A DNA stretch of 64,000 nt from Novosphingobium sp. Chol11 (GTDB lineage Bacteria > Pseudomonadota > Alphaproteobacteria > Sphingomonadales > Sphingomonadaceae). The stretch's first letter is position 1, and each line of letters begins with the position of its first letter. The DNA lies in assembly GCF_945870625.1 (NCBI RefSeq), contig NZ_CAMBTS010000002.1, positions 1 through 64,000 on the forward strand, read 5' to 3'. The notes beneath the pieces are model-generated. The model was given only the letters and a program-made list of their open reading frames with translations, searched no databases and was not told where the DNA came from. Shown here piece by piece: positions 35,829 to 44,378 of this stretch. Position numbers and translations under genes: made by a program.

Positions 35829-36755
35829 TCAGCTTGGCATTGAACTGGCAAAGGCCGCGACCGCGCGGCGCATGATATGATCGGCGGTGGGGAAAGCGGC
35901 GCGCATGGTCGCCAGCCCGTGGATCAGGCCTTTTGCCTCGATGAAATGCACCTCGATGCCCTGCTGGGCGATGCCGGCCGCGAGCGCCCGGCCCTGATCG
36001 CGCAAGGGATCGAGCCCGGCCGTGACGAGCACGGTCGGCGGAAGTCCGGCGGGGATCGGGTGGAGCACGGGCGAGGCAGCGGTGCCCCCGGCATCTGCCG
36101 CTTCCGGCAGATAATCCGCCACGAACCGGTCGAGCAGCTTGCGATCAAGGATGTAGCCCTCGGCGAGATCCTGATAAGACCCATGGTCAGGGCTGGTACA
36201 ATCGACCCAGGGGTAGATGAGCAACTGCGCCAGAACGCCGCCGGGCCCCATGGCGCTGGCCACGTAGAAAGCAAGATTGCCCCCCGCGCTGTCGCCGGCC
36301 ACGGCAAGGCCCGTCACAGGCGCTTCCAGTGCGGACGGGCCCGCCAACACGAAGCGCGCGGCTGCCAGGCAATCGTCGTGGGCGGCAGGGAACGGGTGCT
36401 CGGGCGCGAGACGATAATCCACCGCCACCACGCGCAGCCCGGTCTCGGCCGCAATCATCGCGCAGAGCGGATGGTGCGTCTCCAGATCGCCGATCACCCA
36501 GCCGCCGCCATGCATATAAAGGATGACCGGACCGGCCTTGGCCTCGCCGGGGAAATAGGCGCGCAGCGGGCAGCTTGCGCCGTCCACATCGGTCCAGCGC
36601 ACGCTAGGCTCGAGCGGCGCATCGAATGCGGCGCCCATCTGCTGATAGGTGGTGCGCATGTCCGCCGCCGAAAGATCGGCCAGATGCGGGCCGCCTTGCT
36701 CGGCGCCTGCCGCAAGCACAGCGGCGACCTCGGGCAGGATAAAGGGCTGCTCCAT
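35829..36755 (-). CDS. Alpha/beta hydrolase (hormone-sensitive lipase family esterase)
   Basis: A 308-residue HSL-type esterase. The oxyanion-hole motif HGGGWVIGD is at about residue 85, the nucleophile elbow GDSAGG near residue 155, and the Asp and His appear as AGLDPLRDQGR and GLIHGLATM. Such enzymes cleave short- to medium-chain esters or lactones. The start at 36755 (MEQPFILPEV) is preferred over 36812. It ends 88 bases upstream of the TonB receptor start on the same strand and may hydrolyse esters produced by the nearby Baeyer-Villiger-type monooxygenase. Confidence 0.9.
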   Translation of the reverse strand: MEQPFILPEVAAVLAAGAEQGGPHLADLSAADMRTTYQQMGAAFDAPLEPSVRWTDVDGASCPLRAYFPGEAKAGPVILYMHGGGWVIGDLETHHPLCAMIAAETGLRVVAVDYRLAPEHPFPAAHDDCLAAARFVLAGPSALEAPVTGLAVAGDSAGGNLAFYVASAMGPGGVLAQLLIYPWVDCTSPDHGSYQDLAEGYILDRKLLDRFVADYLPEAADAGGTAASPVLHPIPAGLPPTVLVTAGLDPLRDQGRALAAGIAQQGIEVHFIEAKGLIHGLATMRAAFPTADHIMRRAVAAFASSMPS

Positions 36756-37082
36756 CACGAGGCTCCCGCTTTGCAGCGTGACAAACCGGGCCGACGAGCG
36801 GCATTGCGGCAAGGGTCAGCGCCAAAGTCAGCGCCAAGGTCAGTGTCGGTCTGCTGCGGCGAGGAAGGCGCAGCATAGCCCTGTCCCGCACCGGCCAAGA
36901 CCTTACCAAATCTCTGTGAGATAACGATTCCCCCGAATTTTCTTCTGATTAGGCAGAAAGCTAGGCAGTTTCGATTCGCTGCGCCATGACGCTGCTCGCC
37001 AAGTTATTGACGGATGTGGCCAGTGCCCGCTACTCTGCACGGAAGAGGATTGTATAATAATAATCGAGAGAGGGACGGCGTC
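36756..37082. other. Divergent intergenic region, hydrolase / AraC regulator
   Basis: 327 bases without a gene. Close to the AraC start there is TTGACG (37007 to 37012), an 18-base spacer and TACTCT (37031 to 37036), also an AT-rich TATAAT (37053 to 37058), then AGAGAGGGA as a Shine-Dalgarno site before the start at 37083. No palindromic operator was recognised, and the remainder near the hydrolase shows only short GC-rich tandem repeats at about 36800 to 36845. Confidence 0.4.
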
Positions 37083-38111
37083 ATGGACTCCAACGCACTC
37101 TACGCAACATTGCCGGATCTGAGCGCGCGGATCATGTGCAATGCGCTGGTCAACGAGTTCAAGGTCGATTGGGAAACGTTCTGCCGCAACAGCCAGATCC
37201 GGCCTGTTCGCTTTGACGAACAGGCGCGCGATTTGCTCGCGCAGGAAGAAATGCTGCTCCAGCACGCTTTCGCCGATTGCACCGCAAACACACGGAACAT
37301 CTGGTTCGACGTCGGTTTGCGCTACCGGGCCATCAAGTATGGCGAGCTTGGCCTCGCCATGATGACCGCGCGGACGCTGGGCGAGGCGCTGGAGATCGCC
37401 TGCCGCTGCCAATCGCTTACGTATTCGTTGATCAACTATCGCTTTGCCTCTGCGCCGAACGGGGCCTGCGCGTTGATCGGCAGCTGCGGCAAACTTTCCG
37501 AGCAACTGCACGATTTCACCCATTACCGCGATCTTGGCGCGATCCGCACCTTGATTGCCGATCTGATGGGTGGGGACCTGCCGCTTGAACGCGTCACCCT
37601 AACCACACCGCCGCCGCCAAACTGGTCGCGGCTGCGCCAGCATTTTTCCTGTCCGGTCGAATTCAATGCCGACCAGACGCAGTGGCTGTTCCGGCCGGGC
37701 GCCGCCAGCCTGCCGCTGCCACTCGCGGATAGCGATCTCCTGATGCTTTATAGCTCACGCTGCGACTCCATGCTCAAGCGCGCGCAAGCCGACTCCACGA
37801 TCAAGGCCCGGCTGGCGGCCCAGCTCAGCCGCACCAATGGCGAATTCCTGACTGCAGGCGAAGCTGCGCGCCTGCTCGCGCTTTCCGAGCGGACGCTGCA
37901 CCGGCGGCTGGCCGAAGAAGGAACGCGGTTTTCGGCGATGGTGGACGAGGCACGCTATGGCCGCGCGCGCGAACTGCTGATGGATCGGCGCATGACGATC
38001 GAGGGGATTGCCTTCGCGGTCGGCTTTGCCGAACCATCGAGTTTCTCGCGCGCATTCAAACGGTGGTCGGGGATGGGCGCGCTGGAATATCGGCGGCAAC
38101 GTCAGGGTTAG
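37083..38111 (+). CDS. AraC family transcriptional regulator (OruR-like)
   Basis: A 342-residue activator. The N-terminal 200 residues resemble the arabinose-binding-like domain found in OruR/ArgR-type AraC proteins (FADCTANTRNIWFDVGLRYRAIKYGELG). The C-terminal DNA-binding domain has two helix-turn-helix motifs: FLTAGEAARLLALSERTLHRRLAEEG and IEGIAFAVGFAEPSSFSRAFKRWSG. The start at 37083 (MDSNALYAT) has a good ribosome site. It stands between the esterase and the flavin monooxygenase and probably controls one or both. Confidence 0.9.
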   Translation: MDSNALYATLPDLSARIMCNALVNEFKVDWETFCRNSQIRPVRFDEQARDLLAQEEMLLQHAFADCTANTRNIWFDVGLRYRAIKYGELGLAMMTARTLGEALEIACRCQSLTYSLINYRFASAPNGACALIGSCGKLSEQLHDFTHYRDLGAIRTLIADLMGGDLPLERVTLTTPPPPNWSRLRQHFSCPVEFNADQTQWLFRPGAASLPLPLADSDLLMLYSSRCDSMLKRAQADSTIKARLAAQLSRTNGEFLTAGEAARLLALSERTLHRRLAEEGTRFSAMVDEARYGRARELLMDRRMTIEGIAFAVGFAEPSSFSRAFKRWSGMGALEYRRQRQG

Positions 38112-38117
38112 GGCCAG

Positions 38118-38168
38118 AAAAAGGGCCAGCCCCCCTCGATCCGCCTCAGGATCGAGGGGGGCTGGCCC
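38118..38168 (-). terminator. Strong terminator between AraC and flavin monooxygenase genes
   Basis: A perfect 20-bp inverted repeat (38123 to 38142 with 38149 to 38168) with a 6-base loop. On the reverse strand TTTTT (38122 to 38118) follows, so it ends the monooxygenase transcript; it may also stop the convergent AraC transcript. Confidence 0.85.
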
Positions 38169-38188
38169 AGCTTTGTCGCGGCACTTGC

Positions 38189-39769
38189 TCAGCTATAGGC
38201 AAACTCTTCGCCATCGAGATTGATCGCGGGGATATCGACCGCCTCGCGCCAATAGTCTTGCGTGTGGCGCCATTCGGGTTGCTCGCCAAGCCGCTTGGGC
38301 AGCTTGTCCATATCGCGCACCAAGTAGCTCGGATTGAAGTTATCGTCCTCGATCCACGGCATCAGCGTCTCGCCCGCCAGCCCAGCCGGCACCACAATGT
38401 TCACCTTCGCCGCACCCTTCGCATCCATATGGCGCAGCAGCTCGCACACGAAATCGCCCAGCAGATCGACCCGCAGCGTCCACGCCGCGCGGAAATAGCC
38501 GAACACCCACGCCATGTTCGGCACGCCTTCGAACATCATGCCGCGATAGGTCGCCTTCTGCGACCAATCGACCGGCACGCCGTCCACCTCGAAAGCGATG
38601 CCGCCCATCACCAGCAGATTGAAGCCGGTCGCCGCAACGACGATATCGGCTTCCAGATCCTTGCCCGAGCTGAGCTGGATGCCGCCGGGAGTGAAGTGGT
38701 CAATGGTATCGGTCACCGCCGAGACTTTGCCCTCGCGGATGCGCTCAAACATGTCGCCATCGGGGATGAAGGCCAGGCGCTGTTGCCACGGCCGGTATGT
38801 CGGGGTGAAATCGGGCTCGAACTGGAAGTCCGGTCCGGCATACTGGCGGATCAGTTCCTTCAGTTCTTCGAACACCATGTCGGGCTCTTCGCGCGCCCGG
38901 CGGTCTAGCATTTTGAGGTTGTGCAGATAATCGAGCCGCACACAGCGGTGCACGGTATCCTCGTCCACGCCGATTTCGCGCAGCCGGTCGGCCAGATCGC
39001 TGCGGTTGGGGTAGCAATAGAAATAGGTCGGCGAGCGCTGCAGCATGGTGACGTGCTCTGCCTTGTCCGCCATCGCCGGGATCACCGTCGCGGCGGTCGC
39101 GCCCGAGCCGATAACCACGACCTTTTTGCCGGTGTAATCGATATCGTCGGTCCACTTCTGCGCGTGAACGAGCAAGCCCTTGAAGTCGCCCGCACCCGGC
39201 CATGCCGGCAGGTAGGGGTTCTCGTGGTCGTAGTAGCCTTGGCACATCCACAGGAAGTTGGCGCGGTAAGTCGGCCCCGCAGCCCCGCCCGGGGTGCGCG
39301 TCTCGACCGTCCAGAGCTTTTCTGCGCTCGACCATGAGCAGCGGTTGATCACCGTGCTGAAGCGGATCGACGAATCCAGATCGTTCTCGGCCAGAACATC
39401 GCGCAGATACTTGCGGATTTCCTCTGCCGTGGCGATTGGCGGGCCGATCCACGGCTTGAACCGGTAACCAAAGGTGTAAAGGTCAGAATCCGACCGTGCC
39501 CCGGGGTATTTGTGCGTGTGCCAGGTGCCGCCGATATCGTCCTTGGCCTCCAGAATGGCAAAGCTCTTGCCGGGCAACTGGGTCTTCAGATGATAGGCGC
39601 TGCCAATGCCGGAAATGCCTGCGCCGATGATCAGGACATCGAAATCCTGAACCCCGCTGGCGACATCTTGCTGCTGTCTTTCCATCACTTCGGTCACATC
39701 AAACTCCACTTCGGTCCCAGCCCGGTCACGGTAACGGTTTGGCGGGGAGGCAATCAGGATAGTCGTCAT
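38189..39769 (-). CDS. Type I Baeyer-Villiger-like flavin monooxygenase
   Basis: A 526-residue FAD- and NADPH-dependent monooxygenase. The FAD motif is DVLIIGAGISGIGSAYHL near residue 38, the BVMO fingerprint FxGxxxHxxxW appears as FKGLLVHAQKW near residue 185, and the NADPH motif is VVVIGSGATAATV just behind. The family inserts oxygen next to a ketone, giving an ester or lactone, or oxidises sulfur (EthA-like). An early ATG at 39769 gives a 37-residue lead before the FAD motif; a start at MERQQQ is also possible. Linked to an esterase across the AraC gene, it suggests ketone to ester to alcohol plus acid. It is divergent from the molybdenum hydroxylase genes. Confidence 0.9.
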   Translation of the reverse strand: MTTILIASPPNRYRDRAGTEVEFDVTEVMERQQQDVASGVQDFDVLIIGAGISGIGSAYHLKTQLPGKSFAILEAKDDIGGTWHTHKYPGARSDSDLYTFGYRFKPWIGPPIATAEEIRKYLRDVLAENDLDSSIRFSTVINRCSWSSAEKLWTVETRTPGGAAGPTYRANFLWMCQGYYDHENPYLPAWPGAGDFKGLLVHAQKWTDDIDYTGKKVVVIGSGATAATVIPAMADKAEHVTMLQRSPTYFYCYPNRSDLADRLREIGVDEDTVHRCVRLDYLHNLKMLDRRAREEPDMVFEELKELIRQYAGPDFQFEPDFTPTYRPWQQRLAFIPDGDMFERIREGKVSAVTDTIDHFTPGGIQLSSGKDLEADIVVAATGFNLLVMGGIAFEVDGVPVDWSQKATYRGMMFEGVPNMAWVFGYFRAAWTLRVDLLGDFVCELLRHMDAKGAAKVNIVVPAGLAGETLMPWIEDDNFNPSYLVRDMDKLPKRLGEQPEWRHTQDYWREAVDIPAINLDGEEFAYS

Positions 39770-39958
39770 GCACGCCCCGCGATGCAAGGTCGCAAGCCGC
39801 CAACAAACTGGCCGGGTTCGCCATTTGGCAGGGCTTCTTGCCGCGCCGAACTTGCCGCCGGTTCGCTTGCCCAAGATGTCTGTGGCCATGCCCGATATGG
39901 GTTGCTATACGCAACCTTATGGCGAAGACGCACGTAAGCGTGCACGGGGGCAGGCAGC

Positions 39959-40432
39959 ATGGCAATCGAAGCAAAGGTCAACGGCAAGCCGGTGTCGTTC
40001 GAAGGAGAAACGGATACGCCGCTGCTCTGGGCGATCCGCGAAGAACTGGGCATGACGGGCACGAAGTTCGGTTGCGGAATTGCCGCTTGCGGGGCCTGCA
40101 GCGTGCATATCGATGGCCAGATCGCCCGCTCGTGCAGCGTGCCGATCAGCGATGTGGCCGGCAAATCGATCACCACGATCGAAGGGTTGGCCGCCGCAGA
40201 TGGCAAGCTGACCGCGTTGCAGGCCGCATGGATCGCGCATCAGGTGCCGCAGTGCGGCTATTGCCAATCGGGCCAGATCATGGCGGCGGCGGCGCTGCTC
40301 GCGGCCACCCCCAAGCCAAGCGATGCGCAGATTGACGCCGCAATGACCAATATTTGCCGCTGCGGCACCTATCCCCGCATCCGCGCGGCGATCCACGACG
40401 TAGCTGGCAACGCCGCCGCCGTTCAGGCCTGA
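39959..40432 (+). CDS. Molybdenum hydroxylase small subunit, [2Fe-2S] protein (IorA-like)
   Basis: A 157-residue iron-sulfur subunit of the xanthine oxidase family. [15 protein letters not shown] near residue 40 forms the plant-type [2Fe-2S] cluster and CGYCQSGQ with CRCGTYPRI the second one. Proteins of this length pair directly with a large molybdopterin subunit without a FAD subunit, as in isoquinoline 1-oxidoreductase, so electrons leave to cytochrome or quinone rather than NAD. The large subunit follows after 12 bases. Confidence 0.92.
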   Translation: MAIEAKVNGKPVSFEGETDTPLLWAIREELGMTGTKFGCGIAACGACSVHIDGQIARSCSVPISDVAGKSITTIEGLAAADGKLTALQAAWIAHQVPQCGYCQSGQIMAAAALLAATPKPSDAQIDAAMTNICRCGTYPRIRAAIHDVAGNAAAVQA

Positions 40433-40444
40433 GGAGACAAGCAG

Positions 40445-42643
40445 ATGGGCATGATCCGTAGAGCGTTCCTCGTGGGCGGAGCCGCTGTGATCGGCGGCGG
40501 GGTGTTTGCGATCAAGTACGCCGACGGCGCGGCGGAATCGTCGGCAGCGGCGATGACCAATGGCAAGGACGGGCACAACTTCGCCACCTGGCTGCGCATC
40601 GGCGAAGACGACACCGTCACGCTTTATTCGCCGCACACCGATATCGGGCAGGGATCGAACACGGGCCTTGGGCAGATGCTGGCCGAGGAGCTCGATGCCG
40701 CGTGGGACAAGATCGCGGTGGTTTCTGCGCCTGCCGAATCCCCCTTTGCCAATGTCGTGCTCGGGCGCGGCTTCCTTAGCGAGATGAGCGGTTATCCCGG
40801 GATCGTCGCCTCGCTGCCCGAATCGCTTCTGTCGATGGTCGCGCGTTCGATGAACCTGCAGATCACTGGCGGTTCTTCCGCGCTGCGCTTTACCGGCGAG
40901 CGCGGGTTTCGCGTGATCGGCGCGGCGACGCGCATGGCGCTGGTCGAAACGGCGGCCAAACGGCTGGGGGTTCCCGCAGCCGAGCTGACCACGGCGGACA
41001 GCAAGGTCCTTCACGCCAAGACCGGCCGCGCGCTGCGCTATGGCGAACTGGCCGCCGAGGCCGCGACCCGCTCGCTCGATACCGCTCCGGCGCTGAAAGC
41101 CGCAAAGGATTTCCGCTATATCGGCAAGTCGGTGCCGCGCTTTGACATCCCCGCCAAAGTCGATGGCACCGCGCAATATGGCATGGATGTGATCAAGCCC
41201 GATATGCGTGTGGCCACGGTGATCGCCGCGCCCGTGCGCGGCGGCAAGCTGCTATCGGTCGATGCCGCGCCCGCCATGGCGATCAAGGGCGTCGAGAAGG
41301 TGATCAGCCTCGATAGCGCGGTGGTCGTCGTGGCCAGGGGATATTGGCAGGCGCTCAAAGGCGCGCGCGCGCTCCAGCCCAAATTCAGCGATGGCGGCAA
41401 CGAAAAGATCTGGACGGCCAATATCTTTGCCGAGCAGGACAAGCTGCGCGTCGCTGGCAAGCCGGACAAGACCGTGGGCAATGGCGATGTCGAGGCCGGG
41501 TTCATGACTGCCGGCGCGAAGCTGGTCGAGGCTGATTACAAGCTGCCATTCCTGCACCACGCGATGATGGAGCCGTTCGCGCTGACCGCGCATTTCAAGG
41601 ATGGCAAGCTCGATGTCTGGGGCGGGCTGCAGGATCCGCTGGGATCGAAGATGCAGGCGGCCAAGGCCGCTGGCCTCGCCGCTGACAAGGTCACCTTCCA
41701 CCCGATGCTGATTGGCGGCAGTTTTGGCCGCCGCTTGCCCATGTATACCGAGATCGTCGATCAAGTGGCGCGCACTGCGATGCAGGTGCCGTATCCGGTC
41801 AAGCTGATCTGGTCGCGCGAGGAAGAAGTGAAACAAGGCGCCTATCGCCCGCAAAGTTCGGCCAAGCTAAAAGCCGCGCTGACGGCGGATGGCAAGATCG
41901 CGGCCTGGAGCTACGATTTTGCCCAGCCCGAAGACGGTCTGCGCGAAGTGCCGCTGTTTTACGATCTGCCCGCAGCCACACGGCGGCATTTCAAACAGGT
42001 GTCCAACCAGACAGTGGGCGCTTGGCGCTCGGTCAACGCGACGCAGCACGGCTTTTTTGCCGAAAGCTTCATCGACGAGTTGGCGCATGCCGCCGGGGCC
42101 GATCCCTTCGAATTCCGCAAGCGCCACCTGAAGCCCGGCTCGCGCCATCTCGCGGTGCTGGAAGAAGCGGCCAAGCGCAGCGGCTGGGGAACTCCGCTCC
42201 CCGCCGGCACCGGACGCGGCATCGCCATTGTGGAATGTTTCGAGACGATCGCCGCGCATGTTGTCGAGGCAACGCTGAAGGATGATGGCACGCCGAAAGT
42301 CTTGAAAGTGACCGCGGTTGTCGATTGCGGCACCGTGGTGAACCCGGTCAATGCGGAGGCGCAAGTCATGGGCGGTATCGTCATGGGCCTTTCCACCGCG
42401 ATCAGCGAAGCGATCACGCTCGAAAAGGGCATCGTCGTGCAGAGCAATTTCAATGATTATGAAGTGCTCAAGCTTGCCGATACCCCAGCGATCGATATCC
42501 ATTTCCTGAGCAGCAGCGCCGCGATGGGCGGTCTTGGCGAGCCCGGTCTGCCGCCCGCCGCGCCCGCGCTAGCCAATGCGCTGTTCGCTGCCACCGGCAA
42601 ACGCGTGCGTCAGCTGCCGATCGGTGTGCAAGCAAAGGCCTGA
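40445..42643 (+). CDS. Molybdopterin-binding subunit of molybdenum hydroxylase (IorB-like)
   Basis: A 732-residue large subunit related to isoquinoline 1-oxidoreductase beta. The N-terminus MGMIRRAFLVGGAAVIGGGV looks like a twin-arginine signal or anchor, which would place the enzyme in the periplasm. Conserved molybdopterin motifs such as GSFGRRL and GGLGEPGLPP are present near residues 425 and 695. Substrates in the family are N-heterocycles and aldehydes; the actual one is unknown. It is co-transcribed with the iron-sulfur subunit, and no XdhC-type maturation gene follows. Confidence 0.9.
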   Translation: MGMIRRAFLVGGAAVIGGGVFAIKYADGAAESSAAAMTNGKDGHNFATWLRIGEDDTVTLYSPHTDIGQGSNTGLGQMLAEELDAAWDKIAVVSAPAESPFANVVLGRGFLSEMSGYPGIVASLPESLLSMVARSMNLQITGGSSALRFTGERGFRVIGAATRMALVETAAKRLGVPAAELTTADSKVLHAKTGRALRYGELAAEAATRSLDTAPALKAAKDFRYIGKSVPRFDIPAKVDGTAQYGMDVIKPDMRVATVIAAPVRGGKLLSVDAAPAMAIKGVEKVISLDSAVVVVARGYWQALKGARALQPKFSDGGNEKIWTANIFAEQDKLRVAGKPDKTVGNGDVEAGFMTAGAKLVEADYKLPFLHHAMMEPFALTAHFKDGKLDVWGGLQDPLGSKMQAAKAAGLAADKVTFHPMLIGGSFGRRLPMYTEIVDQVARTAMQVPYPVKLIWSREEEVKQGAYRPQSSAKLKAALTADGKIAAWSYDFAQPEDGLREVPLFYDLPAATRRHFKQVSNQTVGAWRSVNATQHGFFAESFIDELAHAAGADPFEFRKRHLKPGSRHLAVLEEAAKRSGWGTPLPAGTGRGIAIVECFETIAAHVVEATLKDDGTPKVLKVTAVVDCGTVVNPVNAEAQVMGGIVMGLSTAISEAITLEKGIVVQSNFNDYEVLKLADTPAIDIHFLSSSAAMGGLGEPGLPPAAPALANALFAATGKRVRQLPIGVQAKA

Positions 42644-42960
42644 ACCCTAAAGCACTTTCCAGCCGCGTCTCACCGGGGCGCGGAAACTTGCTTCTCGGAT
42701 CGGCTTCACGGTGTCATCCTGATCGCCGGGCCATTGCCGCTCGGCCAAGTTGGGCGGCCTGCGACCATCGCCGCAGCACCGCGCTCACGGCGCTGACTCC
42801 TCCCGAAGTTCCGCCGCATGGCGCGTTGCGGGCCGGAAAAAATGCCTTTCTGGGATAGTCGTTTTTTGATAATCGCTACACTATGGTTCTATCACGAACC
42901 GTGCGCACAGGGCCGAAGGCGGCTACGTTCGGTGGGTTTGCAGCCAAGAGGAATGACACA
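42644..42960. other. Intergenic region upstream of lipoprotein cytochrome c gene
   Basis: 317 bases without a recognisable gene or RNA. The half nearest the cytochrome gene is AT-rich and has TTGATA (42866 to 42871) with no convincing -10 at standard distance. No PpsR-type palindrome was found here. Confidence 0.35.
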
Positions 42961-43509
42961 ATGAAGGCAGTATCAAACAATCGTTTTGGGCTTTTGGTGA
43001 TCGGCGTTGCAGTAAGCACGCTGGCGCTTTCCGCATGCGGCGGCGCGAAGCAGGAAGAAGCAAGCGCGGACGCAGCGCCAGCGGCTGATGCAGCCCCTGC
43101 AGCACCCGCCGCAGATGCAGCCGCCGCACCGGCAGCAGCCCCGGCAGCAGCCGCAGTTGCCGCCGACAACACCGACACGACCGACGGCCTCAAGTATGCC
43201 AGCTATACCGGCGATGCGGCCAAGGGCCTTGCTGCGTTCGCCACGTGCAAGACCTGCCATGCAGTCGAAGAAGGCGCGAACCGCATCGGGCCGTCGCTGC
43301 ACAAGATTGTCGGCCGTGCGGCGGGCACCGTTGCGGGCTACACTTACTCGGCAGCCAACAAGAACAGCGGCATCACCTGGTCAGAAGCCAAGCTGTTCCA
43401 GTACCTCGAAAAGCCGGCACGCGTTGTGCCGGGCACGAAGATGTCGTTTGCCGGTTGGTCTGATCCGCAGAAGCGCGCGGACGTGATCGCCTACCTCAAG
43501 ACCATCTGA
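42961..43509 (+). CDS. Lipoprotein c-type cytochrome, class I
   Basis: A 182-residue protein. The signal ends in a lipobox (ALSACGG near residue 24), so the mature protein is likely lipid-anchored. An Ala/Pro/Asp-rich linker of about 45 residues follows, then a class I cytochrome c domain from about residue 80 with the heme site CKTCH, and the distal Met ligand in GTKMSFAGW near residue 160. The domain resembles cytochrome c2/c-552. It lies between the molybdenum hydroxylase and the photosynthesis genes, so it may take electrons from the first, or re-reduce the reaction centre, or serve respiration. The start at 42961 is clear. Confidence 0.9.
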   Translation: MKAVSNNRFGLLVIGVAVSTLALSACGGAKQEEASADAAPAADAAPAAPAADAAAAPAAAPAAAAVAADNTDTTDGLKYASYTGDAAKGLAAFATCKTCHAVEEGANRIGPSLHKIVGRAAGTVAGYTYSAANKNSGITWSEAKLFQYLEKPARVVPGTKMSFAGWSDPQKRADVIAYLKTI

Positions 43510-43516
43510 TGGCGTG

Positions 43517-43548
43517 TGCGGCCCGGGGACAATCGTCTCCGGGCCGCA
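43517..43548. terminator. Hairpin between cytochrome c and convergent membrane protein gene
   Basis: A 14-bp GC-rich stem with one G-T wobble and an AATC loop lies 7 bases after the cytochrome stop. It has no T-run on either side, so it may be a bidirectional barrier or rho-dependent end. Confidence 0.45.
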
Positions 43549-43595
43549 TGAGCACCCGCGACAACCGCTTGGTTGCGCCGTGATGTGTAACGCAG

Positions 43596-43883
43596 CTAAC
43601 GCTTGTGCCGCGCAAGATCGGCAAGATGGACCGGAAACGACATCAACAGCGGCGCAGCAATCCAGACCCAGCCCCATCCACTGAGCGCGGCGCGCAGCGC
43701 CACCAGCATCAGCGCCCCGGGGGCCAGCCGCAACGCAGCATCGGCCATGCGCCAGCGCCCCGCGGTGACCAACCAGCCAAATTCGAAGACGATCACCGCC
43801 AGCACCACATCGGCGGCGCGTCCGCTGGCGAAAAACCCGGCCATAGCTTGCGCAGCGCTTCCGGCCAAAACGCTCAGGGCCAT
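43596..43883 (-). CDS. Small membrane protein of unknown function next to tspO
   Basis: A 95-residue protein with three hydrophobic segments, not recognised as a named family. MALSVLAGSAAQAMAGFFASG starts it, VVLAVIVFEFGWLVT and ALMLVALRAALSGWGWVWIAAPLLMS follow, and the end HLADLARHKR is positively charged. It begins 5 bases after the tspO stop and is the last gene of the leftward photosynthesis unit, which suggests a role in pigment metabolism or membrane assembly, but no function can be assigned. The start at 43883 is the first ATG after tspO. Confidence 0.65.
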   Translation of the reverse strand: MALSVLAGSAAQAMAGFFASGRAADVVLAVIVFEFGWLVTAGRWRMADAALRLAPGALMLVALRAALSGWGWVWIAAPLLMSFPVHLADLARHKR

Positions 43884-43888
43884 CAGAC

Positions 43889-44374
43889 TCAGGGGAACGG
43901 TCCGTTCAAACGGACGACCATCAGATTGAGATACCCGGCGAAACTCACCCACAACAAATAAGGGAGGAGGAGCAGCGCGGCGACCTTTGATCGGCGCGAG
44001 GTGAGGATCACCAGCGCTGCAATCGACAACCACAAGCCCACTACCTCAACCAGCGCCCAATCCGGCCGGTGAAAACGGAAGAACAGGAAGCTCCACAGCA
44101 GATTGAGAAAGCCGTTCAGCGCGAACCATCCGATCAGCCATTCGCGCTCGCGCCAATCAGGGGTGGCGAGCCAGGCGTTGACCCCCGCGATCGCGATCAG
44201 CGCGAAAATGATCGTCCAGCCAATCGCATAAACGAAATCGGGCGGGGCCCACGCCGGTTGGGCGAGGCTGCGATACCATGGACCGATTTCGGTGATCGTC
44301 GCGCCCATGATCGCGACCGCGAAGGCCACCAAGGCAGCGATCACAACGGGGAACAGCCATGCGCGGTCGGTCAT
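43889..44374 (-). CDS. tspO: TspO/MBR family tryptophan-rich sensory protein
   Basis: A 161-residue, five-helix membrane protein of the TspO/translocator protein family. WYRSLAQPAWAPPDFVYAIGWT is the conserved helix 1-2 region, ALNGFLNLLWSFLFF helix 3, and WVSFAGYLN the C-terminal signature. In Rhodobacter, TspO binds porphyrins and modulates photosynthesis genes under oxygen. Its place in the photosynthesis cluster downstream of bchG and the bchP remnant is common in this group of bacteria. It begins 5 bases after the stop of the bchP remnant. Confidence 0.94.
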   Translation of the reverse strand: MTDRAWLFPVVIAALVAFAVAIMGATITEIGPWYRSLAQPAWAPPDFVYAIGWTIIFALIAIAGVNAWLATPDWREREWLIGWFALNGFLNLLWSFLFFRFHRPDWALVEVVGLWLSIAALVILTSRRSKVAALLLLPYLLWVSFAGYLNLMVVRLNGPFP

Positions 44375-44378
44375 GGGT

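Noticed and set aside
36790..36850. Short GC-rich tandem repeats upstream of the esterase gene (GTCAGCGCCAA-like units)
   Set aside because: Only three imperfect copies occur, with no link to a known regulator; they are more likely chance or a small slippage product than an operator array.
38118..38168. The 20-bp perfect inverted repeat as a mobile element end
   Set aside because: It is a single hairpin with a T-run on one side between two convergent genes, which is what a bidirectional terminator looks like.
25726..42643. Catabolic region as a recently acquired genomic island
   Set aside because: No integrase, transposase or direct repeats were seen, and base composition and codon style look like the surroundings. 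The tRNA-Cys at 24041 to 24114 is intact with no duplicated 3' end nearby.
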